This document shows, in pieces, positions 23,794 through 32,866 of a stretch of 64,000 nucleotides of DNA. The stretch's first letter is position 1, and every line of letters begins with the position of its first letter. The position numbers were made by a program, and so were the translations under genes. Source of the stretch: Bradyrhizobium sp. AS23.2 (lineage in GTDB: Bacteria; Pseudomonadota; Alphaproteobacteria; Rhizobiales; Xanthobacteraceae); the NCBI RefSeq assembly GCF_001908185.1, contig NZ_LGHM01000041.1, forward strand, positions 1-64,000. The letters are read 5' to 3'. The notes beneath the pieces were generated by a model, which was not told where the DNA came from, made no database searches, and worked only from the letters and a program-made list of their open reading frames with translations.

Positions 23794-25647
23794 ATGACAA
23801 CCGCCCAACGCGGTGAGGCCGCAAGCCTATTCGCAACGCCGAAGACCGTCGCCGAGCCTCGCGCGGATGGCAGCATCGTGCTGCGCTCGCCCGAGCCGCT
23901 GCGCGATAGCGCACGCTGCATCGGCGACTGGCTGGAGCAGTGGGCGCTGCAAACGCCTGATACGATCTTCCTCGCCGAGCGCGGCAGCGCCGAAGTGCCG
24001 TGGACTACCGTCACCTATGCGCAGGCGTTACGGCAGGTACGCGGGGCAGCGTCCTGGATTCTGGCGCAGGGTCTTTGCCCCGAGCGCCCGATCGTCATCC
24101 TCTCCGACAACAGCATCGACCATGCGTTGCTTGCGCTCGCAGCCCAGCATGTCGGCGTGCCCTCCGCGGCGATCTCGCCCGCCTATTCGCTGATGTCCAG
24201 GGATTTCGACAAGCTCAAGAGCATGATCGGCCTGCTGGAGCCGGGCGCGATCTATGTCTCCGCGACCAGACCATTTGCGGCTGCGCTGGCGGCGATCAGG
24301 CCGCTGCACAAGGCGCAGATCATCAGCGGCAATGGCGACGCAGATGCGCTTGCCTTCCGCGCCATCGCGGCGACGCCCGAAACGCCCGGCGTCGCAAAGG
24401 CCTTCGCCGCTGTCACGCCGGACACGATCGCAAAATTCCTGTTCACGTCAGGCTCGACGGGCGCGCCCAAGGCGGTCATCAACACCCAGCGCATGCTGAC
24501 CTCGAGCCAGCAGGCCAAGGCGCAGACCTGGACCTTCCTCGAGCAAGCTGGCTGCGATCTCGTCATTCTCGACTGGCTGCCCTGGAGCCACACCTTCGGC
24601 GCCAACCACAATTTCAATCTCGTGCTCCGCAACGGCGGCTCGCTCTATATCGACGGCGGCAAGCCTGCGCCCGGTCTCTTTGCGACGTCGCTGGCCAATT
24701 TGAAAAGCGTGATGCCGACGGTCTATTTCAACGTGCCGCGCGGTTTCGACATGCTGATCGCGGCGCTGCGCGGGGACGAGGAGCTGCGCCGCCGCTTCTT
24801 CGGCGAGGTGAAATTCGCCTTCTATGCTGGCGCCGCGCTGCCCCAAAACCTCTGGGACGCGCTCGAGCAGCTTTCCATCGAGACTGTCGGCCGCGCGCTG
24901 CCGATGGTCTCGGCCTGGGGATCGACCGAAACCTCGCCGCTCGCCACCGACTGCCATTTCCTCGCCGAGCGCTCCGGCAATATCGGCGTGCCGATTCCCG
25001 GCACCGAATTGAAGCTCGTCAGCTCCGGCGACAAGCTGGAGGTCCGCGTGCGCGGTCCCAACGTCACGCCGGGCTATTGGAAGGCGCCGGAGCTGACGAA
25101 GCAGGCTTTTGACGAAGAGGGATTCTATCTCATCGGCGACGCCGTGAAGCTCGCGGACGCCGGGCGGCCGGAGCGCGGCCTGTTCTTCGACGGCCGCGTC
25201 GCGGAAGACTTCAAGCTCAACTCCGGCACCTGGGTCAGCGTCGGCACGTTGCGCGTCGCCGGCATCGCCGCGCTGGCGCCGCTTGCGCAGGACATCGTCG
25301 TCACCGGTCATGGCGGCGATGAAGTGCGTTTCCTGGTGTTTCCGAACCCTGTAGCGTGCCGGACCCACGCCGGTCTGCCCGAGACGGCGAGCGTGAATGA
25401 TGTGCTGGCGCATGACAAGGTGAGGTCGGCAATCGCGGAGGGCCTGGTGAAGCTGAAGCAGCAGAGCGCCAACTCCTCCGGCCATGCCACGCGGGCGCTG
25501 CTGCTTGCCGAGCCGCCGTCCGTCGATGGGGGCGAGATCACCGACAAGGGCTACATCAACCAGCGCGCCGTGCTAACCCGGCGCGCGGATGCCGTGGCGC
25601 GGTTGGACGATGATGCGTCGGGCGAGTGGATCGGCTGCGCCAGCTGA
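23794..25647 (+). CDS. fcs: feruloyl-CoA synthase
   Basis: The ATG at 23794 follows a strong gaggagg site and gives 617 residues. This AMP-forming acyl-CoA synthetase has the P-loop FTSGSTGAPKAV and the feruloyl-CoA synthase landmarks NTQRMLTSSQQ and DWLPWSHTFGANHNFN, then AWGSTETSPLAT and YLIGDAVK. It activates ferulate, p-coumarate or caffeate to the CoA thioester for side-chain removal. No enoyl-CoA hydratase/lyase (ech) gene is nearby, so the next step must be encoded elsewhere. It is regulated by the divergent MarR protein. Confidence 0.9.
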   Translation: MTTAQRGEAASLFATPKTVAEPRADGSIVLRSPEPLRDSARCIGDWLEQWALQTPDTIFLAERGSAEVPWTTVTYAQALRQVRGAASWILAQGLCPERPIVILSDNSIDHALLALAAQHVGVPSAAISPAYSLMSRDFDKLKSMIGLLEPGAIYVSATRPFAAALAAIRPLHKAQIISGNGDADALAFRAIAATPETPGVAKAFAAVTPDTIAKFLFTSGSTGAPKAVINTQRMLTSSQQAKAQTWTFLEQAGCDLVILDWLPWSHTFGANHNFNLVLRNGGSLYIDGGKPAPGLFATSLANLKSVMPTVYFNVPRGFDMLIAALRGDEELRRRFFGEVKFAFYAGAALPQNLWDALEQLSIETVGRALPMVSAWGSTETSPLATDCHFLAERSGNIGVPIPGTELKLVSSGDKLEVRVRGPNVTPGYWKAPELTKQAFDEEGFYLIGDAVKLADAGRPERGLFFDGRVAEDFKLNSGTWVSVGTLRVAGIAALAPLAQDIVVTGHGGDEVRFLVFPNPVACRTHAGLPETASVNDVLAHDKVRSAIAEGLVKLKQQSANSSGHATRALLLAEPPSVDGGEITDKGYINQRAVLTRRADAVARLDDDASGEWIGCAS

Positions 25648-25661
25648 AGCATTAGCGTCTC

Positions 25662-25829
25662 CCGTGCCCCGGACGCAGTGCAGCACCATAGGCGCGTTCA
25701 CGCGCGTCTTCAACGCGCTATGGTGATGCGCTGCAGAGCCGGGGCCCATCTCTCGTAGTGCGCGTGGCGGCGTGGGTCCCGGCTCTGCGCAGCAGCGTTT
25801 CACGCTGCAGCGCGTCCGGGACACGAGAG
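25662..25829. repeat. gtcccggacgc palindromic repeat (long copy)
   Basis: Same family as 21003-21139: tgccccggacgcagtgcagc...gccggggccca and tgggtcccggctctgcg...gcgtccgggacacgag. An extra inner pair, ataggcgcgttcacgcgcg and cgcgctatg, extends it. Confidence 0.75.
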
Positions 25830-25884
25830 CTGGGCAGGTGCATTACGCCAGCCATCCTGCCGCAATATCCTGCATAATTCTTTT

Positions 25885-25971
25885 GTTGCCCAAGCAACTA
25901 ATTTGTGCGAACCGTTCCAAACAAGGATGACGGTGGGGGAACCGCCGCGCCTGATCTCGGAGGAAACAATG
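25885..25971 (+). other. promoter-like region with SD and ATG but no gene
   Basis: GTTGC-CCAA-GCAAC (25885-25898) is a short palindrome. It is followed at 25959 by ggaggaaac and an ATG at 25969, a convincing translation start, but the frame after it soon runs antisense over the 3' end of the following MarR gene and does not look coding. It may be the 5' remnant of a deleted gene. Confidence 0.35.
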
Positions 25972-26049
25972 CTCGGCCGGAAGGGTGCCGCAGGCAGACG
26001 CCCGCACATGCCGGAAAATGACGGAGGATTGCGCCCGGCGCGCGACCTG

Positions 26050-26556
26050 TCAGGTGTCCGTGCCGCCCGTCACTGCACCCAGATTGTCGTGCAGTCTGCG
26101 CAACAAATCGATCAGCACCTCGCGCTCGTCCTTGCTCAGGCAAGACAACAGGCGCCGCTCGCGCTCGAACGCGGCGACGATCACCTTGTCATGGGTGGCG
26201 CGCCCCTTCGCCGTCAGCGAGATCGAATGGGTGCGACCGTCGTTTGGATCGGTGCGGATCGATACCAGCCCGCGCTTCTCCAGGCCGGCGAGCGTACGGC
26301 TCACCGGACCCTTGTCGAAGCCGATGACGTGGCAGATGCGCGAGGCGGGAATGCCGGGCTCGATCGCCAGCAGCGACATGATCCGCCATTCCGTGACGTT
26401 GACGCCGAATTGCCGCTGATAGAACGCGGTCGCGCTGTTCGAAAGCTTGTTGGCGATGAAGGTGATGAAGGCCGGAACGTAACGATCGAGATCGAGCGTC
26501 GGCCCCGCTTCCGCGGGCGCAGGCTTCTGTCGGGATCTGGTCGAAGGCGGCGGCAT
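26050..26556 (-). CDS. MarR-family regulator, divergent from CYP199A
   Basis: The 168-residue winged-helix protein has a core of FGVNVTEWRIMSLLAIEPGIPASRICHVIGFDKGPVSRTLAGLEKRGLVSIRTDPNDGRTHSISLT with the DGR wing. It is divergent from the P450 gene with only 83 bp between them, so it probably represses the P450-ferredoxin pair in the absence of an aromatic effector such as 4-methoxybenzoate. No clear palindrome was found in the short intergenic stretch. Confidence 0.9.
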   Translation of the reverse strand: MPPPSTRSRQKPAPAEAGPTLDLDRYVPAFITFIANKLSNSATAFYQRQFGVNVTEWRIMSLLAIEPGIPASRICHVIGFDKGPVSRTLAGLEKRGLVSIRTDPNDGRTHSISLTAKGRATHDKVIVAAFERERRLLSCLSKDEREVLIDLLRRLHDNLGAVTGGTDT

Positions 26557-26639
26557 ATCGGGTTTTTGACTCGCGGCGTGCTCGCAGACCTAAGGGCATG
26601 CGCCGCCCTTTCACAAGATCAAAGTGAGGGAGAACTTCA

Positions 26640-27857
26640 ATGAGCGCATCAAGCTCCCCGGAAATCAACGGCTCGGCCGTCCCGCATCTCGACGTCGACC
26701 CCTTCGACATGAAGTTTTTTGCAGACCCGTATCCCACGCACGAGTTGCTGCGAGAGGCGGGGCCTGTCGTCTATCTCGACAAGTGGAATGTCTACGGCGT
26801 GGCACGCTATGCCGAGGTCCATGCCGTGCTGAACGATCCCGCGACTTTCTGCTCCAGCAGGGGCGTAGGCTTGAGCGACTTCAAGAAGGAAAAGCCGTGG
26901 CGGCCGCCGAGCCTGATCCTGGAGGCCGACCCGCCCGCGCACACGCGCACGCGCGCGGTGTTGTCAAAGGTGCTGTCACCCACCGTGATGAAGCAGGTTC
27001 GCGACCGCTTCGCCGCGGCGGCCGAGGAGCGCGTGGATGCGCTACTTGAACAGCGCAGCTTCGACGCGATCACGGATCTTGCGGAAGCCTATCCGCTCTC
27101 AATCTTCCCGGATGCGCTGGGGCTGAAGCCGGAGGGCCGCGAGCATCTCATTCCCTATGCGAGCCTCGTGTTCAACGCCTTCGGCCCGCCGAACGAACTA
27201 CGCCAGGAGGCCATTGCGCGCTCGGCGCCGCACCAGGCCTATGTCACCGAGCAATGCCAGCGCGAGAACCTTGCGCCGGGCGGCTTTGGCGCCTGCATCC
27301 ACGCCCATGTCGACGAGGGCGCGATCACCGCAACCGAGGCGCCGCTGCTGGTGCGCTCGCTGCTCTCGGCCGGCCTCGACACCACCGTCAACGGCATCGG
27401 CGCGGCGGTCTATTGCCTCGCACGCTTCCCCGATCAGTGGCAGCGCCTGCGCAATGATCTCTCGCTTGCGCGCAACGCTTTCGAGGAGGCCGTTCGCTTC
27501 GAGAGCCCGGTGCAGACCTTCTTCCGCACCACGACGCGCGAGGTCGAACTGTCAGGCGCGACCATCGGCGAGGGCGAGAAAGTGCTGATGTTCCTCGCCG
27601 CCGCCAACCGCGATCCGCGCCGCTGGGACAAGCCGGACAGTTACGACATCACCCGCCGTGCCTCCGGCCATGTCGGCTTCGGCTCGGGCATCCACATGTG
27701 CGTCGGCCAGTTTGTCGCGCGTCTCGAAGGCGAGGTGATGCTGACCGCGCTGGCGCGGCGGATCGCGAAAATCGAGATCAGCGGCGAACCCAAACGTCGC
27801 TTCAACAACACGCTGCGCGGGCTCGACAGCCTGCCTGTTACCATCACCCCGGCCTGA
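26640..27857 (+). CDS. cytochrome P450, CYP199A type
   Basis: The 405-residue soluble bacterial P450 shows the I-helix LLSAGLDTTVNG with the Asp-Thr pair, the K-helix ExxR as FEEAVRFESP, and the haem ligand Cys in HVGFGSGIHMCVGQ. The N-terminal half (AGPVVYLDKWNVYGVARYAEVH and FCSSRGVGLSDFKKEKPWRPPS) matches my memory of CYP199A2/A4 of Rhodopseudomonas palustris almost residue for residue. Those enzymes oxidise para-substituted benzoates, for example O-demethylating 4-methoxybenzoate. A matching ferredoxin gene follows 11 bp downstream. The start has gaggga about 9 nt upstream. Confidence 0.92.
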   Translation: MSASSSPEINGSAVPHLDVDPFDMKFFADPYPTHELLREAGPVVYLDKWNVYGVARYAEVHAVLNDPATFCSSRGVGLSDFKKEKPWRPPSLILEADPPAHTRTRAVLSKVLSPTVMKQVRDRFAAAAEERVDALLEQRSFDAITDLAEAYPLSIFPDALGLKPEGREHLIPYASLVFNAFGPPNELRQEAIARSAPHQAYVTEQCQRENLAPGGFGACIHAHVDEGAITATEAPLLVRSLLSAGLDTTVNGIGAAVYCLARFPDQWQRLRNDLSLARNAFEEAVRFESPVQTFFRTTTREVELSGATIGEGEKVLMFLAAANRDPRRWDKPDSYDITRRASGHVGFGSGIHMCVGQFVARLEGEVMLTALARRIAKIEISGEPKRRFNNTLRGLDSLPVTITPA

Positions 27858-27868
27858 CGAGGAGTTCT

Positions 27869-28192
27869 ATGCCCGCCATCACCTTTATCCATCCCGACGG
27901 CAAGTCCGATCGCGTCGAGACCGGCGACGGCGAGAGCGCCATGCAGGCCGCGACCCGCCACGGGCTCGACGGCATTCTGGCCGAATGCGGCGGCAACGCC
28001 ATGTGTGCGACCTGCCACGTGTATGTCGACGAGAGCTGGCTCGCACGCCTGCCTGACATGTCCGACGACGAGGACGCGCTGCTCGACGGCACCGCGACCG
28101 AGCGGCTGCCGAACAGCCGGTTGTCGTGCCAGATCAACATCACGCCTGCGCTCGACGGGCTCGTGCTGAGACTGCCGGCACGGCAGGTCTAG
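27869..28192 (+). CDS. [2Fe-2S] ferredoxin (palustrisredoxin type)
   Basis: The 107-residue adrenodoxin/putidaredoxin-like ferredoxin coordinates its cluster through Cys40, Cys46 and Cys49 (ECGGNAMCATC) and Cys87 (RLSCQI). It is encoded 11 bp after the CYP199A gene, as is the palustrisredoxin partner in R. palustris, and should deliver electrons to that P450. The FAD-dependent ferredoxin reductase is not adjacent; the nearby NADH dehydrogenase (29630-30895) belongs to a different family. The start has gaggag 6 nt upstream. Confidence 0.92.
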   Translation: MPAITFIHPDGKSDRVETGDGESAMQAATRHGLDGILAECGGNAMCATCHVYVDESWLARLPDMSDDEDALLDGTATERLPNSRLSCQINITPALDGLVLRLPARQV

Positions 28193-28267
28193 CTCGCCAG
28201 GGCGTCTGACTTTCAAAGACGCGCCGGCAACGACCGGTGCGGCATCACATCAAACGGGGAAGGAACA

Positions 28268-29479
28268 ATGAAACACTTGAAGTGGACGCTTGCGCTGGCC
28301 GCGAGCCTGATGAGCGGCGCGGCAAGCGCAGAGATTTCCGACAATGTCGTGCGCATCGGCGTGCTCAACGACATCTCCGGCATCTTCCAGGACACCAACG
28401 GCATGGGCTCGGTCGAGGCCGCGCGCATGGCCGCGGAGGATTTCAACGGCGGCGGCAAGAACATCAAGGTCGAGATCGTCTACGCCGACCACCAGAACAA
28501 GGCCGATGTCGGCAACGCGATCGCGCGCAAATGGCTCGACGTCGAAGGTGTCGACGCCATCGTCGACGTGCCGAACTCGGCCGTCGGCCTCTCCATCAAC
28601 GCGCTGCTGCGCGACAGCCGCATGACCTTCCTGGCGTCGTCCACGGCAAGCTCCGATCTCACCGGCAAGGCCTGCTCGCCCAACACCATCCAGTGGGTCA
28701 ACGACACCTGGGCGACCGGCAACACCACGGCGGCCGCGATGATGTCGCGCGGCGGCAAGGACTGGTATTTCCTCACGGTCGACTACGCCCTCGGCAAGGG
28801 CATCGAAGCAGAAGCGCAGAAATACATCGATGGGCACGGCGGCAAAGTGCTCGGCTCATCGAAGCATCCGCTCGGCACCTCCGACTTTGCCTCCTTCCTG
28901 TTGCAGGCCCAGAATTCGAAGGCGCAGGTGATTGGCCTTGCCAATGCCGGCGGCGATACCATCAACACGGTGAAGCAGGCCGCCGAGTTCGGTGTTCAGC
29001 AGGGCGGCCAGAAGCTCGTGGCCTTCCTGCTCTTCATCAACGACATCCACGGCATGGGCATCAAGGTGGCCCAGGGACTGCAACTCATGGAAGCCTTCTA
29101 CTGGGACATGAACGACGACACCCGTGCCTTCGCAAAGCGCTTCGCCGCGCGACCCGGCATGAACGGCAAGATGCCGAGCGGCAACCAGGCCGGCGTCTAT
29201 GCCTCCACGCTCGCCTATCTCAACGCAGTGGCGGCCACCGGCAGCGACAATGCCAAGGACGCCGTGCCGGAGATGAAGAAGTTCAGGGGCAAGGACAGAC
29301 TGTTCGGCGACACCACGATCCGCCAGGACGGCCGCGTCGTGCACCCGATGTATCTGTTCGAGGTGAAGAAGCCGGAGGAGTCGAAATATCCGTACGACTA
29401 TTACAAGCTGGTTTCGACGATCCCCGCGGACCAGGCGTTCCGGCCGATGGCGGAAGGCGGGTGTGAGTTGGTGAAGTAG
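28268..29479 (+). CDS. liv-type ABC transporter binding protein, probable aromatic ligand
   Basis: This 403-residue periplasmic protein has a signal peptide (MKHLKWTLALAASLMSGAASA) and a Leu/Ile/Val-type fold: VRIGVLNDISGIFQDTNGMGSVEAARMAAEDF and TFLASSTASSDLTGKACSP. Relatives in R. palustris bind benzoate derivatives or lignin-type aromatics. It is encoded 75 bp after the ferredoxin. No permease follows, so it may serve one of the liv systems in the window. A ligand from the 4-methoxybenzoate/hydroxybenzoate group is inference from position. Confidence 0.88.
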   Translation: MKHLKWTLALAASLMSGAASAEISDNVVRIGVLNDISGIFQDTNGMGSVEAARMAAEDFNGGGKNIKVEIVYADHQNKADVGNAIARKWLDVEGVDAIVDVPNSAVGLSINALLRDSRMTFLASSTASSDLTGKACSPNTIQWVNDTWATGNTTAAAMMSRGGKDWYFLTVDYALGKGIEAEAQKYIDGHGGKVLGSSKHPLGTSDFASFLLQAQNSKAQVIGLANAGGDTINTVKQAAEFGVQQGGQKLVAFLLFINDIHGMGIKVAQGLQLMEAFYWDMNDDTRAFAKRFAARPGMNGKMPSGNQAGVYASTLAYLNAVAATGSDNAKDAVPEMKKFRGKDRLFGDTTIRQDGRVVHPMYLFEVKKPEESKYPYDYYKLVSTIPADQAFRPMAEGGCELVK

Positions 29480-29482
29480 GCC

Positions 29483-29622
29483 TCGTGCCCCGGACGCAGT
29501 GCAGCGCGTAGCGCTGCGCTGCAGAGCCGGGGCCCACGACTTCTGGGTCCCGGCTCTGCGTCGCGTCATACGGGACGATGCTTCGCATCGCCCGGCATGC
29601 CGCGCCGCGTCCGGGACACGAG
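29483..29622. repeat. gtcccggacgc palindromic repeat
   Basis: Same family as 21003 and 25662: cgtgccccggacgcagtgcagc...gccggggcccac and tgggtcccggctctgcg...cgcgtccgggacacgag, between two convergent genes. Confidence 0.78.
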
Positions 29623-29629
29623 AGAAGCC

Positions 29630-30895
29630 TCACCCCACCACCTTGCTGCTTCCCTGCGTGATCAGCCGCGCGGCGCGCTGGTCGCGGGCGTAGATCCAGA
29701 GCCAGCTCAGGGCGACGCTGAGGCGGTGGCGCAGGCCGATCAGGAAGTAGATGTGGGCGATGCCCCAGATCCACCACGCGATCGCGCCGCGCAGCTTGAT
29801 GCGGCCGAAATCGATCACGGCGAGTCGCTTGCCGATCTGCGCGAGGCTGCCGGCGTGCTTGTAGCGAAACGGGCCCGTCGGTGCGCCGCGCAGCCGTGCC
29901 TTGATGGTATCGGAGACATGGCGCCCCTGCTGCTTGGCGGCAGGCGCGATGCCGGGCACCGGCTTGCCGTCCCAGGCGTTGATGCTGACGGTGTCGCCGA
30001 TCGCAAAGATCTCGGGGTGGCCGGGAATTGTCAGGTCGTCTTCGACCTGCACACGTCCGGCGCGATCGGCGGGTGCCCCCAGCCACTCTGCGGCGGGCGA
30101 GGCGCGCACGCCCGCGGCCCAGATCCGGGTTTTTGCGTCGAGCCGCGTGCCGCCGAACACGACGCCTTCGCGATCGATGTCGGTCACGGCCTGCCCGAGC
30201 ACGACCTCGACGCCGATCTTCTCCAGCGAGGCCTGCGCATAGGCCGAGAGCTCGTCGGGAAAGCCGGCGAGCACGCGCGGGCCTGCCTCGATCAGCACCA
30301 CGCGCGCTTTGGTCGTATCGATGTTGCGGAAATCGCCGGGCAAGGTGTGGTGCGCCATCTCGGCGATGGTGCCGGCGAGCTCGACGCCGGTTGGACCGGC
30401 ACCGACGATGACGAAGGTCAACCGCGCCGCGCGCCTTGCCGGATCAGTCTCGCGCTCCGCGCGCTCGAACGCCACGAGGATGTGCCGGCGCAGCGTGGTC
30501 GCGTCCTCCAGCGTCTTCAGGCCCGGCGCGAACTGCTCCCATTCGTCGTGGCCGAAATAGGCATGGCGCGCGCCGGTGGCGAGCACGAGCGTGTCGTATG
30601 GCACTTCGCTGCCGTCATCGATCACCACGCAGCGGCGCGACGCATCGACGCCGCTGACCGTCGCAAACAGCGTCGTCACTTCGCGCCGGTCGCGCATGAG
30701 GTGGCGGATCGGCCAGGCGATCTCGCTGGTGGCCAGCGACGCGGTCGCGACCTGGTAGAGCAGCGGCTGAAACAGATGATGGTTGCGGCGGTCGATCAGC
30801 GTGATCGTAACAGGTGCGCCCGCGAGGCGGTACGCCGTTTCCAGCCCGCCGAAGCCGGCTCCGACGATGACGACGCGATGCGGTGTCGTGGTCAT
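29630..30895 (-). CDS. ndh: type II NADH dehydrogenase
   Basis: The product has 421 residues from the ATG at 30895. The N-terminal FAD Rossmann motif is VVIVGAGFGGLETAYRL and the internal NADH-binding motif is VIVGAGPTGVELAGTIAEMA. NDH-2 landmarks are LFQPLLYQVATASL and the C-terminal segment AWWIWGIAHIYFLIGLRHRLSV, which anchors these monotopic enzymes to the membrane. It moves electrons from NADH to quinone without proton pumping. Being next to a P450 system may be coincidental: the sequence is not a ferredoxin reductase. Confidence 0.92.
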   Translation of the reverse strand: MTTTPHRVVIVGAGFGGLETAYRLAGAPVTITLIDRRNHHLFQPLLYQVATASLATSEIAWPIRHLMRDRREVTTLFATVSGVDASRRCVVIDDGSEVPYDTLVLATGARHAYFGHDEWEQFAPGLKTLEDATTLRRHILVAFERAERETDPARRAARLTFVIVGAGPTGVELAGTIAEMAHHTLPGDFRNIDTTKARVVLIEAGPRVLAGFPDELSAYAQASLEKIGVEVVLGQAVTDIDREGVVFGGTRLDAKTRIWAAGVRASPAAEWLGAPADRAGRVQVEDDLTIPGHPEIFAIGDTVSINAWDGKPVPGIAPAAKQQGRHVSDTIKARLRGAPTGPFRYKHAGSLAQIGKRLAVIDFGRIKLRGAIAWWIWGIAHIYFLIGLRHRLSVALSWLWIYARDQRAARLITQGSSKVVG

Positions 30896-31195
30896 GATGC
30901 GCCCTCGAATCTCGCTGCTGTACTCCCCCATTTAAGTGCGGATCGGGTGCCGCGGTCCAATAGCCGTCTTCAATCGGGGAATAGGCCGGGTGTATGGATC
31001 TCCCGCGAAAAAGCGCCGCAGCCTTCGCCGAAGTGAGTAGAATTATATTTCTTGCCATCCCCGATTGGGGCGAAATATGGTGCAGGGGCAGGCGCTGAGC
31101 CATTGGCGGCTCGACAGATTTTGCGTTCAATAGAGACAGGCCCCGGGGCGGCGATCACCCCGTTTCCGGGAGCAATAATTAGGAGGGGAGTGGTT

Positions 31196-32368
31196 ATGAG
31201 GACGGCATTCTGGCTGGCGGGCGCGGCTGCGCTCGCGCTGGCGAGCCCGGCATTCGCCGGCGACACCATCAAGATCGGTTTCGTTTCGACCTTCAGCGGC
31301 CCGACCGCCGTGATCGGCAACGACATGCGCAACTCCTTCGAGCTCGCGCTCGATCACATGGGGCGCAAGATGGACGGTAAGCCGGTCGAAGTGATCTACG
31401 AGGACGACGGCCAGAAGCCCGATGTCGGCAAGCAGAAGACCGAGAAGCTGGTGCAGTCCGACAAGGTCGACTTCATCGTCGGCTACATCTGGTCGAACGT
31501 GCTGCTGGCCTCGCTCAAGACCGCGGTGGACTCGCAGACCTTCCTGATCTCGGCCAATGCCGGGCCGTCACAGATCGCGGGTGAACTCTGCTCGCCTTAC
31601 GTGTTCTCAACCTCCTGGCAGAACGACCAGACGCCGGCCGCCATGGGCCTCTACATGAACCAGAAGGGCGTCAAGAGCGTCTTCCTGATCGGGCCGAACT
31701 ACGCCGCCGGTAAGGACATGCTCGCGGGCGTGAAGAGCACCTTCAAGGGCGAGATCAAGGGCGAGGAATACACGGTGTGGCCGAGCCAGCTCGACTTCTC
31801 CGCCGAACTCTCCAAGGCGCGCGCCTCGGGCGCGGAGTCGATCTTCGTGTTCTATCCCGGCGCAGCCGGCGTGCAGTTCCTCAATCAATATGCGCAGGCG
31901 GGCCTGAAGAGCACGATGCCGCTCTACACCGCCTTCACCGTCGACGAGCTCTCGCTGCCGCTGCAGAAGGAGAACGCACTCGGCGTTCCCGGCGCGCAGG
32001 AATGGGTGAACGACCTGCCCAACGAGCAGAACAAGCGTTTCGTCGCTGACTACCGCAAGAAGTACACCGGCCTGCGTCCGACCTATTACGGCGCGCAAGC
32101 CTATGACGCGGCGCAGCTCATCAACAGTGCGGTTGTCGCGGTGAAGGGCGATACCAGCAAAAAGGACGCGATGAAGGCCGAGATGGAGAAGGCCAACATC
32201 AAGTCGCTGCGCGGCGCCTTCAAGTTCGGCAACAACCACATCCCGGTGCAGAGCTTCTATCTGCAGGACGTGGTGAAAGACGCTGAAGGCCAGCTCGCGC
32301 TGAAGACGGTCGCCACCATCGTCGAGAATGACCAGGATCGTTTCCACGACAAGTGCCCGATGAAGTGA
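31196..32368 (+). CDS. liv-type ABC transporter binding protein, aromatic-acid group
   Basis: The ATG at 31196 has aggagggg upstream and opens a signal peptide (FWLAGAAALALASPAFA). The mature protein (390 residues in all) is a Leu/Ile/Val-type binding protein: TIKIGFVSTFSGPTAVIGNDMRNSFELALDHMG, IVGYIWSNVLLASLKTAVDSQTFLISANAGPSQ. It resembles R. palustris proteins for p-coumarate and related aromatic acids. It stands alone, with a 300-bp gap upstream that holds no gene. The livFGHM genes on the opposite strand are the nearest membrane components. Confidence 0.88.
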   Translation: MRTAFWLAGAAALALASPAFAGDTIKIGFVSTFSGPTAVIGNDMRNSFELALDHMGRKMDGKPVEVIYEDDGQKPDVGKQKTEKLVQSDKVDFIVGYIWSNVLLASLKTAVDSQTFLISANAGPSQIAGELCSPYVFSTSWQNDQTPAAMGLYMNQKGVKSVFLIGPNYAAGKDMLAGVKSTFKGEIKGEEYTVWPSQLDFSAELSKARASGAESIFVFYPGAAGVQFLNQYAQAGLKSTMPLYTAFTVDELSLPLQKENALGVPGAQEWVNDLPNEQNKRFVADYRKKYTGLRPTYYGAQAYDAAQLINSAVVAVKGDTSKKDAMKAEMEKANIKSLRGAFKFGNNHIPVQSFYLQDVVKDAEGQLALKTVATIVENDQDRFHDKCPMK

Positions 32369-32377
32369 GGCGTTGCC

Positions 32378-32512
32378 TCTTCCTCTCCCCGCAAGCGGGG
32401 AGAGGGCTCTCACCCCGCCACTCCGTCATTGCGAGCGAAGCGAAGCAATCCAGACTCTTTCCGCGGAGAGACGCTGGATTGCTTCGTCGCTTCGCTCCTC
32501 GCAATGACGGCG
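32378..32512. repeat. two adjacent repeats (CTCTCCCCGC and cattgcgag families)
   Basis: A ctctccccgcaagcggggagag hairpin is followed by the second family, cattgcgagcgaagcgaagcaatcc ... ggattgcttcgtcgcttcgctcctcgcaatg. A further copy of the second family is at 45786-45863. Confidence 0.78.
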
Positions 32513-32522
32513 TGGATAGAGC

Positions 32523-32866
32523 TTACACCCGCGGCATGCTCGCGGGTTGCACCTCGCGGGCCTGCGCTGCGAGCGTGATTCCGGCATTGGCCACGCCAAA
32601 CCCCTGATAGTTCCGCCGCTCGACGATCTCGAAGAAGAAGCGCTCGTCGAAGATGTGGGTGTAGACCTGGAAGAACTCGCCGTCGCCTTCGCGGTCGTAG
32701 AGGATGTGATTGGCGCGAAGCTGCGCCATCAGCTCGGGCTGGCGCCGAACGACAACAGGTCGTTCTCGAAGATCTCGGCCGCGTCGAAGCCGGCTGACGC
32801 GATGGCGCGGGGCTTTTCGTCGAGCGCGCCGGAAAGGGAGACCGTTGCGATCGAACGCTTGTTCAC
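32523..32866 (-). pseudogene. quiC: quiC-like 3-dehydroshikimate dehydratase, internally deleted
   Basis: Two ends of one gene are fused. From the GTG at 32866 the frame reads KRSIATVSLSGALDEKPRAIASAGFD...EIFENDLLSF, the N-terminus of a sugar-isomerase/4-hydroxyphenylpyruvate-dioxygenase-like QuiC protein, then meets a stop near 32735. In another frame, RANHILYDREGDGEFFQVYTHIFDERFFFEIVERR is the C-terminus of the same family. About 500 of the usual ~630 residues are missing. The GTG overlaps the livF stop (GTGA), which marks it as the last gene of the liv operon. QuiC makes protocatechuate from dehydroshikimate; this copy cannot. Confidence 0.75.

Noticed and set aside
29630..30895. Flavoprotein as the ferredoxin reductase of the CYP199A system
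   Set aside because: Its C-terminal membrane-anchoring segment and motifs fit type II NADH dehydrogenase, not the putidaredoxin-reductase family.
30932..31195. Possible small gene before the SBP at 31196
   Set aside because: No start with a ribosome-binding site and no protein-like frame; the region looks like a promoter.
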